Assembly: GCA_945874695.1 (NCBI GenBank)
Contig: CAMCHP010000014.1
Span: 1-50,587, forward strand
Reading direction: 5' to 3'
Source of the DNA: Chryseobacterium gleum
GTDB taxonomy: Bacteria > Bacteroidota > Bacteroidia > Flavobacteriales_D > Sanyastnellaceae
Length of the DNA: 50,587 nt
Position 1 is the first letter of the stretch; each line of letters starts with the position of its first letter. Shown here piece by piece: positions 9,471 to 17,998 of this stretch. Below the pieces are notes generated by a model that made no database searches, was not told the DNA's origin, and worked only from the letters and a program-made list of their open reading frames with translations. Both the position numbers and the translations under genes were made by a program.

Positions 9471-11123
9471 TTACTTTAGTACCACCGTATGATTGATCAC
9501 GGTTTCGCCCTGCTCATTCATGATCACCGTAAGTTTGCTTTCTTCGGCCTGTCGGCCGGATGTTACCTGAATACGATAGGTGACCCCACCCGGTAGGTTG
9601 ATGCGCACTCTGCCAAGCTTGTCTGTTTTTGCCCGCGCAATCTCCCGATCACTTCCAGTATCGAGCAAGATCACTACATCGGCGCCCTTTACACGCTTTT
9701 GGCTTGCATCTTCAACTGTCAAAATCACCGTGCCATAGCTGCTTTTGTCGTACCCTTCACTTAAGAGCTTGTAGGCCGTGATGTCAACTTCGTATAAATC
9801 GCGTTCGCCAAGGGCGTCAGCATATTCTGCAGCAATGTACATGCGTTGGTTATCGCCCCGGAGTGAAAACGTAGACTCTTCGTTCACCGTGTTGATCGGG
9901 TAGCCCAGATTCACAGGAATACTCCATTGCCCGTTCACAAATTCAGACCGGAAGATGTCATAACTGCCCATCGTTTGGTGGCCGTCACTCGCGAAAAATA
10001 AGGTCTTCCCGTTCGGATGGATGAACACGAATTTTTCGTCTAGCTCTGTATTCACAACTTTGCCCAAGTTCTTTGGTTTACTCCAGCTACCGTTTGACCC
10101 TTTTTCAGAAACGTAAATATCGCCCTGACCAAGCCCCTCAGGGCGTTCAGAAATAAAGTAGAAGAATTTCCCATCTGCAGTTATGCTGCATGAACTTTCG
10201 AAATACGAAGAATTGATCGGACGTGGCATTTTCTCTGGGGCCATCCATTCATTGCTCGACCCTAAATACTTGCTCACAAATATGTCGCCTGCACTGTTGG
10301 CATTGTTGCGGTAAACGAACATCTCATCACCAGAAGGCGCAACGGAAAGAACGGCGTCATATTGCGGCGAATTCACGGCTCCCGAAGCGCCAACAGCTGT
10401 CGTCCATTCTTCATCCGCGTTATCGTACTCCGTCACATAGATGTCTTCGTAAAACTTGTAATCTCCGCCCTCGTCGATTTCGCCACCTGTTGCATCAGAC
10501 CGCCGCGAGGTGAATAGCAACTTCTTGCCATCGGCAGTAACCGAGGGTGCATACTCATCGAAACGTGAATTTACATCTGGGCCCATGTTGCGAATCACAA
10601 CTGGAACGGGGTGCTGCATCATATCTTTTGCATAGCGACATTCTGAAACGAAGCGCGTCGCTTCTTCGACCTCAAAACTCTGCTTGCCCTTGTTCAATTC
10701 AAGAAAGCGATCGTAAGCCTCAATGGCCAAATCGAGCTGAGCCAATCGATGGTAAATCTTTCCAAAAAAGAGATTGATATCGCCTTGTACGTTCGGATTC
10801 AACGCCACTGCCCGCTCCAAATACTCCTTTGCCAAATCATAGCGCTTGAGATGGTAATGGCAACGTGCGGTCCAATACAAGGCCGTACTATTCTCTGGCT
10901 CTGAAGCCAATATCTCGCGATACAAAGTCAAGGCACCACGCATGTTGCTCACGTTGAACTCATGCTTCGCGGCCACCAATCGCGCACGGTTGGTGGCGCT
11001 GCTGAACAAACCGCCTTCAACATTTTCTACATCATTGGTATCGGCAAGCGCAACATGAATTGCTTGCACAGCAGTGGTAGAGACAGCTAATCCGAAGATC
11101 AACGTTAAGCAACGTAGTTTCAT
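9471..11123 (-). CDS. TPR and PD40 beta-propeller periplasmic protein (PorE-like without OmpA domain)
   Basis: A 550-residue exported protein with a signal peptide at residues 1-22. TPR repeats occupy roughly residues 50-165. A WD40-like PD40 propeller follows (about 195-430) with recurring blades of the form S-x-T-A-D-G-K-x-x-x-F. A carboxypeptidase-regulatory-like beta domain closes the protein (about 455-535). The same domain order, plus a C-terminal OmpA peptidoglycan-binding domain, is found in PorE-type T9SS envelope proteins. Here the chain ends before any OmpA domain. It lies upstream of, and in the same direction as, the T9SS cargo at 5018-9367, with 103 bases between. A copy of the GGATG hairpin repeat lies inside the coding sequence at 9546-9562. 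Role inferred: envelope scaffold. Confidence 0.8.
   Translation of the reverse strand: MKLRCLTLIFGLAVSTTAVQAIHVALADTNDVENVEGGLFSSATNRARLVAAKHEFNVSNMRGALTLYREILASEPENSTALYWTARCHYHLKRYDLAKEYLERAVALNPNVQGDINLFFGKIYHRLAQLDLAIEAYDRFLELNKGKQSFEVEEATRFVSECRYAKDMMQHPVPVVIRNMGPDVNSRFDEYAPSVTADGKKLLFTSRRSDATGGEIDEGGDYKFYEDIYVTEYDNADEEWTTAVGASGAVNSPQYDAVLSVAPSGDEMFVYRNNANSAGDIFVSKYLGSSNEWMAPEKMPRPINSSYFESSCSITADGKFFYFISERPEGLGQGDIYVSEKGSNGSWSKPKNLGKVVNTELDEKFVFIHPNGKTLFFASDGHQTMGSYDIFRSEFVNGQWSIPVNLGYPINTVNEESTFSLRGDNQRMYIAAEYADALGERDLYEVDITAYKLLSEGYDKSSYGTVILTVEDASQKRVKGADVVILLDTGSDREIARAKTDKLGRVRINLPGGVTYRIQVTSGRQAEESKLTVIMNEQGETVINHTVVLK
9546..9562 (+). repeat. GGATG hairpin repeat, copy 1
   Basis: GGCC-TGTC-GGCC-GGATG: a perfect 4-base arm pair, a loop starting with T and ending with C, and the GGATG tail. 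It lies inside the TPR/PD40 gene and is read there as SGRQAEE in the C-terminal beta domain. It is part of the dispersed family described in the findings. Confidence 0.7.
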
Positions 11124-11211
11124 TTCTATTATTCAATCTGAAGATGCAAAATACGGGAAAAACCTGCTGAGGTTCATCATACCCCATGCCAAAAGCAAAA
11201 ATCAGGCCTAA

Positions 11212-12102
11212 ATGATCGAAATCAAACCCAAAGTAAACGAAATTCACCACTCAAATTCAGACCTTTGTGACATGCAAGACCACCTACCCCACACGGAACG
11301 CGCCGGACAGCACGATGATTTAGAGCACATGCCGCTCATTCAGTTGCTCGAATGCATGAATGATGAAGATCAATCCGTACCTCTTGTGGTTCGGAATTGC
11401 ATTCCGGCCATCACAGAGCTGATTGAACATACCGCGACTTTGATGGCACGCGGCGGACGCCTCTTCTACATCGGAGCGGGTACAAGCGGACGGCTCGGCG
11501 TGGTTGATGCCAGCGAATGCCCGCCCACTTTCGGAATTGACCAAGGCCGTGTTGTTGGCCTCATTGCCGGCGGAGATCAAGCCATTCGCCAAGCGGTAGA
11601 ATTCGCCGAAGACAGCGAAACTGCCGGCTGGGAAGATCTAACTCGTCACCAAATCAATGCCAATGATGTCGTTGTTGGAATCGCCGCAAGTGGAAGAACA
11701 CCTTATGTTGTCGCTGCGCTTCGAACTTGTCGCTTGAATGGTATTGCCACTGCATGCATCACATGCAACGAAAATACAGCAGTTGCTGAACATGCTGACT
11801 TTCCTATTGTTGCTGTAACCGGACCAGAATTCGTCACGGGCAGCACCCGTTTGAAAGCGGGTACCGCACAAAAACTAATTTTGAATATGCTATCTACCGG
11901 CGTCATGATTCGCTTAGGGCGTGTTAAAGGCAATCGTATGGTGGATATGATGCCTGCCAACAATAAACTCATTGAACGCGGCATCCGGATGATTATGGAC
12001 GCGACCCAATGCGACCTGTCAACCGCTGCATCACTGATGCATGAACACGGCAATGTACGCAAGGCCATAGAGGCTTTCGAAATCAATAATTCTAACCTTT
12101 AA
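11212..12102 (+). CDS. murQ: N-acetylmuramic acid 6-phosphate etherase
   Basis: A 296-residue SIS-domain lyase that cleaves the D-lactyl ether of MurNAc-6-phosphate to give GlcNAc-6-phosphate, a cytoplasmic step of cell-wall recycling. The family signature GAGTSGRLGVVDASECPP is intact near residue 90, and NDEDQSVP and GGDQAIRQAVE match the usual conserved blocks. Family members normally begin about ten residues before the TE..DLEHM block. The true start may therefore be the ATG at 11272 (276 residues), just after a -7-like GACCTTTG at 11257-11264. The next gene starts nine bases after the stop. No muropeptide transporter or anhMurNAc kinase is adjacent. Confidence 0.93.
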   Translation: MIEIKPKVNEIHHSNSDLCDMQDHLPHTERAGQHDDLEHMPLIQLLECMNDEDQSVPLVVRNCIPAITELIEHTATLMARGGRLFYIGAGTSGRLGVVDASECPPTFGIDQGRVVGLIAGGDQAIRQAVEFAEDSETAGWEDLTRHQINANDVVVGIAASGRTPYVVAALRTCRLNGIATACITCNENTAVAEHADFPIVAVTGPEFVTGSTRLKAGTAQKLILNMLSTGVMIRLGRVKGNRMVDMMPANNKLIERGIRMIMDATQCDLSTAASLMHEHGNVRKAIEAFEINNSNL

Positions 12103-12111
12103 GCGACCAAA

Positions 12112-12693
12112 GTGCACCTGATCGAACCGTTCTACAATTGGCGCAACTTTTACATTGCCAGTGAAGACCAATATTCGCCTTTCTTCGAGAAGGAATACAG
12201 CGAAATATACTTCTCTGACCACATCTACGATCACTACATTCACCCCCAATGGGACAATATGGGGTCAGCTACCCTCTTTGTTAAAGTGATTTACTGCGAC
12301 TACGATGATGGCTATGCGATCATCGAACTCATTGGTGAGTGGAACGATTGCCTGCACAACGACATCATGATCTTCAAACGCAACCTCCTCGAAGTCATGA
12401 TGGAGGCTGGCGTGCACAAATTCATCCTCATCGGTGAAAATGTGCTCAATTTCCATAGCTCAGATGACTGCTACTACGAAGAGTGGTTCGAAGAAGTAAA
12501 CGACCAAGATGGGTGGATTGCCATGCTTAACTTTCGCGAACATGTGCTCCAAGATTTCGAAGAGGCTAATATCGATAGCTACTTGGTGCTTGGCGGCAAA
12601 ATAAACGACATCAAATGGCGCACTTACAGTCCCATGCAATTGTTTAAAAAAGTCGACCAACAAGTGATGAAACGACTGGGCAGCTTTTCTTAA
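12112..12693 (+). CDS. Acidic, aromatic-rich protein of unknown function downstream of murQ
   Basis: A 193-residue soluble protein starting at GTG nine bases after murQ, so probably in one operon. It is rich in Asp, Glu, Tyr and Trp, with a cluster around residues 120-140 reading DDCYYEEWFEEVNDQDGW. The middle (about residues 58-115) alternates hydrophobic strands and helices in a way faintly like a STAS-type alpha/beta fold (FVKVIYCDY, ELIGEWND, KFILIGENVL). That is only an impression. No signal peptide or membrane segment is present. It ends on a TTAA shared with the convergent Nudix gene. I cannot name the family. Confidence 0.7.
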   Translation: MHLIEPFYNWRNFYIASEDQYSPFFEKEYSEIYFSDHIYDHYIHPQWDNMGSATLFVKVIYCDYDDGYAIIELIGEWNDCLHNDIMIFKRNLLEVMMEAGVHKFILIGENVLNFHSSDDCYYEEWFEEVNDQDGWIAMLNFREHVLQDFEEANIDSYLVLGGKINDIKWRTYSPMQLFKKVDQQVMKRLGSFS

Positions 12694-13145
12694 GCTCGCT
12701 TTAAAAACGCCGCCAACGCTTGCTGATCGCTCGGGAAGCTCAACCCGCTTAAGCGTAAATCAGCACTGCTAACCCAGCGAAACGATTCCACCTGACTTGC
12801 ATTGCGATGGGCATGCGGTTCGGTTGCTACCTGAAAACGGGGCAGTTCGAGCAAGCGCGCGCTGTAATACACCGCCATAACTTGATGGCTCGGGTAAAAG
12901 GCAGACCGAATAAAAAAGTCGGTGGTGTAAATATGGTCAAGCACTTCAATCGCCTGTCCGAGCTCTTCCTGTGCCTCACGTAAACAGCATTCGCGTGTTC
13001 CCTCACCAAACTCCAATCCACCTCCTGGAAATTTCGTGTAAGGCTTCCCTTGAATCACCTCATCCGAAACAAGGAGGTCCCCTTCCTCGTTGGTCAACAT
13101 GAAGTACACGCGAATGTTAAATCGCTCCAGCTTTACATCTTCCAT
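12690..13145 (-). CDS. Nudix hydrolase
   Basis: A 151-residue pyrophosphohydrolase. The Nudix box G-x5-E-x7-REAQEELG is complete at about residues 42-64, so the metal-binding helix should be functional. The substrate (a nucleoside diphosphate linked to some moiety X) cannot be read from the sequence. It is the last gene of a three-gene minus-strand unit: its first 13 bases overlap the end of mnmD, which suggests translational coupling. This places it with a tRNA-modification gene, but a functional tie is only inferred. Its stop overlaps the stop of the convergent upstream gene in TTAA. Confidence 0.9.
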   Translation of the reverse strand: MEDVKLERFNIRVYFMLTNEEGDLLVSDEVIQGKPYTKFPGGGLEFGEGTRECCLREAQEELGQAIEVLDHIYTTDFFIRSAFYPSHQVMAVYYSARLLELPRFQVATEPHAHRNASQVESFRWVSSADLRLSGLSFPSDQQALAAFLKRA

Positions 13146-13816
13146 GCCCTTAACATTTCTCGTTTACCCGGAGGCCCATCCAGGCGTTCAGCCTGAAAAC
13201 CAACCGATTCTAAATCTCGCCGCACTTGGCCTTTGGCACAATATGTCACCAAGACGCCGCCTCTGCGCAACAATTCACTAACCCGTGCAAAAGCTTCGGG
13301 GGTCCACATTTCAGGTTGAGTTGCCGGACCAAAAGCATCATAGTACACCAAATCAAATGACGCGGCTGCACCGCTGAATGTGTTCAGCGTCGCTTGCTCA
13401 CAGAGCATCGCAAATTGAGGAATCGGAACATAGCCCCCCGCGAAAGCCGCGGTGTGAAAGTGTTCCAGCCAATTGCATTCGTCGGCGTTAAAATAATCAA
13501 GTGCTTTAACTTCATCCATTTTGAGCGGACGAGGCTCCAAAGCCGTATACACGACCCGTGTAAGCGGATAATCTGCAATTACAGCCCTTAAGGTTAACAA
13601 GGCATTCAAGCCTGTTCCAAATCCAACTTCGAGAATGTTCACTTCATCCTTTAAGGCGGCCATCGGCTTAAACCCTTTATCGACATACACGTGCTGCGAT
13701 TCGCTGTGCGCACCCCGCCGTGAGTGGTAGGTTTCACTGCCTCCGTTGATGGCCAAGGTATAGCTTCCATCGTCGGTTTGATGGATGACGCGATCTTCAA
13801 AGTTGATGTGCTTCAT
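13133..13816 (-). CDS. mnmD: tRNA 5-methylaminomethyl-2-thiouridine methyltransferase, stand-alone MnmD type
   Basis: A 227-residue SAM-dependent methyltransferase corresponding to the methyltransferase half of E. coli MnmC, which completes mnm5s2U34 in the wobble position of some tRNAs. The SAM loop is ILEVGFGTGLNALL near residue 60, and the family block YYDAFGPATQPEMWT follows near residue 155. The FAD-dependent oxidase half of MnmC is absent, as usual for stand-alone MnmD. I chose the ATG at 13816 over a TTG at 13849 because the conserved sequence begins right after it. It sits 29 bases after the TIGR02757 gene and overlaps the Nudix gene by 13 bases. Confidence 0.88.
   Translation of the reverse strand: MKHINFEDRVIHQTDDGSYTLAINGGSETYHSRRGAHSESQHVYVDKGFKPMAALKDEVNILEVGFGTGLNALLTLRAVIADYPLTRVVYTALEPRPLKMDEVKALDYFNADECNWLEHFHTAAFAGGYVPIPQFAMLCEQATLNTFSGAAASFDLVYYDAFGPATQPEMWTPEAFARVSELLRRGGVLVTYCAKGQVRRDLESVGFQAERLDGPPGKREMLRAWKM
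13177..13194 (-). repeat. GGATG hairpin-like sequence, divergent candidate
   Basis: Read on the minus strand it is AGGC-TGAAC-GCCT-GGATG, with the family architecture (arm, T...C loop, complementary arm, GGATG) but arms unlike the other copies. It lies in the conserved GPPGKRE region of mnmD, so it may be chance. Confidence 0.3.
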
Positions 13817-13845
13817 TCTGAACAAAGGTAGCTCTTCTGGGGGTA

Positions 13846-14670
13846 TCAAAACGGCAATACATCACCATATACTCCCGTTCCAAATAGGGCAAAATCATAC
13901 TTCACCGGATCGTTGGCATCAAATGCACGCAGGGCCTCCATCAATTCCTCGACTGCCCGCCAATCGTTCGTTGGTCGCTCCAACAAACCCAGTGATCGCG
14001 CCACATTTCCGGTGTGCACATCCAAGGGTATAGCCAGCTTCGAAGGCGAAATCGATGTCCACAAGCCAAAGTCAACACCCCGCTCGGCGCTGCGCACCAT
14101 CCACCGCAAGAACATGTTAATGCGTTTAGCCGATGATCCTTTGAACGGATCGGCGACATGTTTAAGGGTTCGCTCAGGGTAATCAAGCTCGAAAAATACT
14201 TCACGAAAATGGTGAATGGCACCCCCTGTATCCCCATCCTGCCGAAAGGCAGAAGAAAAAACACCCTCTAACCCGCCGTGATTTCGATAAATATTAGCCA
14301 ATGAAGCGACGAAGTACAAAAAGTCAGTGCAATTGAAAGTGCGATGTACGAAGTGTTCAGCCCTGCGCAACTCAGCAGCACCTGCGTGAAGCAAGAACGC
14401 ATGTGGCGCACCATCCATGATGTCGAGCATGCGGCGTGCATTGGTCATGATTGACTTTCGGTTCCCCCAAGCGATGGTTGCCGTCAAAAAAGCAATGATT
14501 TCAATGTCTTCTTTTTTCTGCAAGCTTCGCGGAATCGCAATCGGATCTTCACCAATAAACGCCTCGTTTTCATACTTTTGCCACTTCGCTTCGAGAAATT
14601 CGAAAAGAACTTGATGTGCTGTATTGTCGGGTGATTTCACTTTACTGCTTGAGGCATGTTCAGGATGCAA
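13846..14670 (-). CDS. TIGR02757 (DUF2400) family protein
   Basis: A protein of up to 274 residues of a family common in Bacteroidota and elsewhere and of unproven function. It is all-helical and recalls the HhH-GPD glycosylase scaffold. Seen here: EDPIAIPRSLQKKEDIEI near the start, ATIAWGNRKSI, then DPFKGSSAKRINMFLRWMVR and PLDVHTGNVARSLGLL, which are the conserved blocks of the family. The start is uncertain: TTG at 14670 or GTG at 14640 (264 residues). It leads a minus-strand unit with mnmD and the Nudix gene and is divergent from the BatA-like gene. A GGATG hairpin copy lies at 14235-14251, in a stretch read AFRQDGDTGG that looks like an extra loop. Confidence 0.85.
   Translation of the reverse strand: MHPEHASSSKVKSPDNTAHQVLFEFLEAKWQKYENEAFIGEDPIAIPRSLQKKEDIEIIAFLTATIAWGNRKSIMTNARRMLDIMDGAPHAFLLHAGAAELRRAEHFVHRTFNCTDFLYFVASLANIYRNHGGLEGVFSSAFRQDGDTGGAIHHFREVFFELDYPERTLKHVADPFKGSSAKRINMFLRWMVRSAERGVDFGLWTSISPSKLAIPLDVHTGNVARSLGLLERPTNDWRAVEELMEALRAFDANDPVKYDFALFGTGVYGDVLPF
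14235..14251 (-). repeat. GGATG hairpin repeat, copy 2
   Basis: On the minus strand TGCC-TTTC-GGCA-GGATG, a perfect arm pair with the constant tail. It is inside the TIGR02757 gene and read in the same frame as the copy at 48173 (x-x-Arg-x-Asp). Confidence 0.7.
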
Positions 14671-14678
14671 AAATGCGC

Positions 14679-14686
14679 TAACTTTG
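14679..14686 (+). promoter_or_regulatory. Candidate -7 promoter box before the BatA-like gene
   Basis: TAACTTTG matches the Bacteroidota -7 consensus TAnnTTTG exactly and ends seven bases before the ATG at 14694. The only TTG that could act as the -33 element (14649-14651) is 27 bases upstream, longer than the usual 17-23. If real, the transcript would have almost no leader. Confidence 0.45.
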
Positions 14687-14693
14687 GGGCTTA

Positions 14694-16739
14694 ATGAAAT
14701 TCGCTCAACCGGAAATACTCTGGGCGCTCTTTGCGCTGATCGTGCCGATCCTCGTCCACCTCTTTAATTTCCGTCGTTTTAAGCGTATTGCGTTCTCAAA
14801 TGTCGCCTTCTTAAAAGAAGTTGAACTCGAAACGCGATCGAAAAATAAACTGCGCCACCTCTTGATCTTGTTTGCACGTTTGCTCGCCATGGCGTCGATC
14901 ATCGCTGCATTTGCTCAGCCCTACATCCCGCTCAGCGACCAAGCTTCAGGCGCTTCAGTGCGGCATGTATCGCTCTACATCGACAATTCATTCAGCATGG
15001 ATGCGGTGAGCAGCGAAGGCCGCTTGCTCGACTTGGCTAAAGCCCGCGCACTTGAAGTGGTGAGTGCTTACCAAGCGACAGATCGATTTAACGTCTTAAC
15101 CAACGATCTCGAAGGGCGGCATTTGCGTTTCTACAGCCAAGAAGATGCCCTCGACCTGATTTCAGAAATTGAAACTTCAAGCGCTGCGCGTTCTACCGAC
15201 GAAATTACCGAGCGCCAGTACGACTTGTTGATGAATGAATCGACCGACGAGGGTACGGCATTTTTATTTACCGATTTGCAAAAAAGTACCCACGTCGCAA
15301 GCGCCTTTGTGCCCGATAGCGCCATTGCATTTCGATTCATTCCTGACCTTGCTGATCGAGCAGCCAATGTGTATGTTGATTCGATTTGGTTTGATACCCC
15401 GGTGCGATTACCTAACCAGCCTGAAATTCTGCGCATTCGCATTCAACACAGCGATGCTGTGGGCCGCGACAATGTCTCGATGCGCTTGGAAATCAACAAT
15501 CAACAAGTCGCCATCGGCAGCTTTAATCTTGTGCCAGGCTCACCAACCGATACAGCCCTGTACTTCACGACGCCAGATGCCGGATTCAAGCACGCGAAAG
15601 TTTCTATTCAAGATTATCCTGTTTCATACGACGACGATTGGTTTTTCGGCTATCACGTTGCCGAAAAAATCGAGGTGCTTTTGATTAAAGGCGACTCTGA
15701 CGGCCGAGCATTGCGTAATATTTTTGGCAATGACCCGCTTTACAACTTCACTGAAACCGATGCTCGAAATGTCAATTATGGTGATTTAGCCAAGTACAGT
15801 TTCATTGTGCTCGATCAAATCACCGACATCCCATCGGGTTTAACCATTGCACTCGCTGAGCATATCCAAGCGGGCAATGCGGCACTCCTGATCCCTGCGG
15901 CTAATGCCCAGTTGAGCGGAACCAATGAATTACTGCTTGCCTGCGGAGCCCCGAGTTTACAGGCCGCTGTGACTTTGCAAACGAAAGTCTCAAGTCTCGA
16001 ATTGAACCACGCGATTTACAAAGGGGTCTTCGATCGCATGCCTGACAACCTTGACTTGCCTGCTGTAAGCCAATACTATCCTTTTGACCGCTCAAGTCGG
16101 AGCAGTGAAGATGCATTGATGCGCCTTCAAAACGGAAATCCATTCATTATTCGCGGCGTAGCCGGTGAAGGCCAGTTATTTGCATTGGCCGCGCCCCTGA
16201 ATGCGGCATGGACGAATTTCGCGCAACATGCCCTGTTTGTGCCGACCCTATTGAGAATGGCTGAATTATCTCGGCCTAGCGGCCGGATGGACGCTTCCAT
16301 CGGCGATCCAGGAGCCCTTTTGCTACGCAACACCAACGTGGCCGGCGACGGACGATTGGAAATGAAACAACAGCCCGACGGCGCTGTGTTTATTCCCCGT
16401 CACCGCAATGTACGAAGTGGCATTGAACTGTTTTTTGGCGAAGAACGGATGGCGGCAGGCAATTACGCCATTTCAGCGAACGATTCAACCTGTGCGGCCA
16501 TCGGCATGAACTACCCCCGTGTTGAATCTGATCTTGCGGCGTACACACCCGATGCATGGGAAAGCGAGCTTCGCGAAGCCGGTTGGGCGCGCTTCAGTGT
16601 GCTCACGACCGATCTTGAGACCATCAGTAAAACCATCGAAGAACTCGATGAAGGCAAAAAACTGTGGGACTTATTCATTGTTCTCGCGCTACTCTTCTTA
16701 CTTTTCGAAATCGTGCTCATCAAAACCAAAAAATCCTGA
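14694..16739 (+). CDS. BatA-domain membrane protein with von Willebrand-like region
   Basis: A 681-residue inner-membrane protein. It opens with the BatA / aerotolerance-regulator N-terminal domain: a membrane segment at about residues 8-25, the basic stretch FRRFKRIAFSNVAFLKEV, and a second membrane segment at about 57-77. A vWA-like domain follows, with a MIDAS-type opening DNSFSM at residue 97. The remainder is a large extracytoplasmic region, and a last membrane helix lies near residues 655-677. Members of this family are thought to act with MoxR-type ATPases in envelope stress, but none is here and the function is unknown. Its stop overlaps the start of the next gene by one base (TGATG). 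A GGATG hairpin copy lies at 16273-16289. Confidence 0.85.
   Translation: MKFAQPEILWALFALIVPILVHLFNFRRFKRIAFSNVAFLKEVELETRSKNKLRHLLILFARLLAMASIIAAFAQPYIPLSDQASGASVRHVSLYIDNSFSMDAVSSEGRLLDLAKARALEVVSAYQATDRFNVLTNDLEGRHLRFYSQEDALDLISEIETSSAARSTDEITERQYDLLMNESTDEGTAFLFTDLQKSTHVASAFVPDSAIAFRFIPDLADRAANVYVDSIWFDTPVRLPNQPEILRIRIQHSDAVGRDNVSMRLEINNQQVAIGSFNLVPGSPTDTALYFTTPDAGFKHAKVSIQDYPVSYDDDWFFGYHVAEKIEVLLIKGDSDGRALRNIFGNDPLYNFTETDARNVNYGDLAKYSFIVLDQITDIPSGLTIALAEHIQAGNAALLIPAANAQLSGTNELLLACGAPSLQAAVTLQTKVSSLELNHAIYKGVFDRMPDNLDLPAVSQYYPFDRSSRSSEDALMRLQNGNPFIIRGVAGEGQLFALAAPLNAAWTNFAQHALFVPTLLRMAELSRPSGRMDASIGDPGALLLRNTNVAGDGRLEMKQQPDGAVFIPRHRNVRSGIELFFGEERMAAGNYAISANDSTCAAIGMNYPRVESDLAAYTPDAWESELREAGWARFSVLTTDLETISKTIEELDEGKKLWDLFIVLALLFLLFEIVLIKTKKS
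16273..16289 (+). repeat. GGATG hairpin repeat, copy 3
   Basis: GGCC-TAGC-GGCC-GGATG with perfect arms. It is inside the BatA-like gene and read as RPSGRMD, the same frame as the copy at 20832, which gives LNGRMD. Confidence 0.7.
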
Positions 16740-17998
16740 TGCGCTGGCTACTCAAATCGGTCACCTTGGTTGCTCCCGGCGACGCGCTCAACGGCAAAAA
16801 GCGTGACATCCTCATTGAAAACGGTACCATCACCGAAATCAAAGCATCAATTACAAATGCTGATGCGGAAGTGATTCGTATACCAAATTTGCTGGTTTCA
16901 CTCGGCTGGGTCGATTCAAAAGTTGATTTCCGTGACCCGGGAGAAGAGTTCAAAGAAGGTCTCACAAACGGCCTCGATGCCGCAGCGGCAGGTGGTTTTA
17001 CCCACGTAGTCACCATGCCGCGCACCGCACCGCTCATTGATCATCGCGCACAACTCGAATACCTCATTCACCGCGGTCAACATCATGCTGTACGCGTGCT
17101 GCCAGCCGGCTGCATCAGCGCAAAGGGCCAAGGTGAACAATTGGCTGAACTGTATGACATGCACCAAGCGGGCGCCGTGGCTTTCACAGATGACCGTCCG
17201 ATCGAACGCGCCGAATTGATGCGCCGTGCGCTCGAATACAGCTCAACTTTCGGAGCGCTCATCGCAACCCTGCCTTGGGATCAAGACCTCCTCGGCAAAG
17301 GGCAAATGCACGAAGGTTTTACAAGTACTTCGAACGGGTTGAAGGGCATTCCTGCCATGGCTGAAATCATTCAACTGCAGCGCGACATTGAAATCTTGAA
17401 GTACACCGGCGGAAGACTGCATGTGCAACTCATCGCTTCTGCAGAAGCAGTGAAACTCATTCGACAGGCGAAAAAAGACGGATTGAATATCACCTGTGGT
17501 GTTGCAGCACACAACTTGTATTTCAACGACACTGCGTTGAGCAGTTTTAATGCGAACCTCAAAACGCTCCCACCATTGCGCGGAGAAAGCGACCGAAAGG
17601 CGCTGTTGAAGGCCGTTGAAGAAGGCATTATCGATGTGATTTGCTCAGACCATAAGCCGGAAGATGTAGAGCACAAAAACCTTGAATTTGTGCGTGCGAA
17701 CTTTGGAATCGGTGCCATCGAAAACACCTTTAATGCAGCTTTGGCCGCTGGGGTAACGCCCGAAACATTCGTTGCGCGCGTAGCCTACGCACCGCGCGCC
17801 ATCTTCAACCTCAATTCTGAAGCGCTCGAAATCAAAGAAGGCATAACCGCCGACTTAACGCTATTCTCGCAAATGGGTACCACGGCCATTGATCAATCAG
17901 ACTTGGTGAGTAAAGCCTATAACAACCCCTACCTCGGCCACCAACTGCCAGGCAAAGTTTACGGAATAATACGCGGAAGTAAGGTGATGTTGCGGTAA
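16739..17998 (+). CDS. Dihydroorotase homologue lacking the HxH metal ligands (probable non-catalytic paralogue)
   Basis: A 419-residue amidohydrolase-fold protein clearly related to class I dihydroorotase: ILIENGTITEI at the start, TMPRTAPLID, then CSDHKPEDVEHKN with Asp304 kept. In active enzymes the metal site begins D-x-H-x-H-x-R. Here the same positions read Asp59-Ser-Lys61-Val-Asp63-Phe-Arg65, so both histidines are replaced. Similar degenerate forms are widespread in Bacteroidota as I recall, and are usually labelled pyrC in error. The likely role is structural or regulatory (for example with aspartate carbamoyltransferase) or unknown, and a true PyrC should be elsewhere. The start ATG at 16739 overlaps the stop of the BatA-like gene (TGATG), suggesting translational coupling. 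Confidence 0.88.
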   Translation: MRWLLKSVTLVAPGDALNGKKRDILIENGTITEIKASITNADAEVIRIPNLLVSLGWVDSKVDFRDPGEEFKEGLTNGLDAAAAGGFTHVVTMPRTAPLIDHRAQLEYLIHRGQHHAVRVLPAGCISAKGQGEQLAELYDMHQAGAVAFTDDRPIERAELMRRALEYSSTFGALIATLPWDQDLLGKGQMHEGFTSTSNGLKGIPAMAEIIQLQRDIEILKYTGGRLHVQLIASAEAVKLIRQAKKDGLNITCGVAAHNLYFNDTALSSFNANLKTLPPLRGESDRKALLKAVEEGIIDVICSDHKPEDVEHKNLEFVRANFGIGAIENTFNAALAAGVTPETFVARVAYAPRAIFNLNSEALEIKEGITADLTLFSQMGTTAIDQSDLVSKAYNNPYLGHQLPGKVYGIIRGSKVMLR

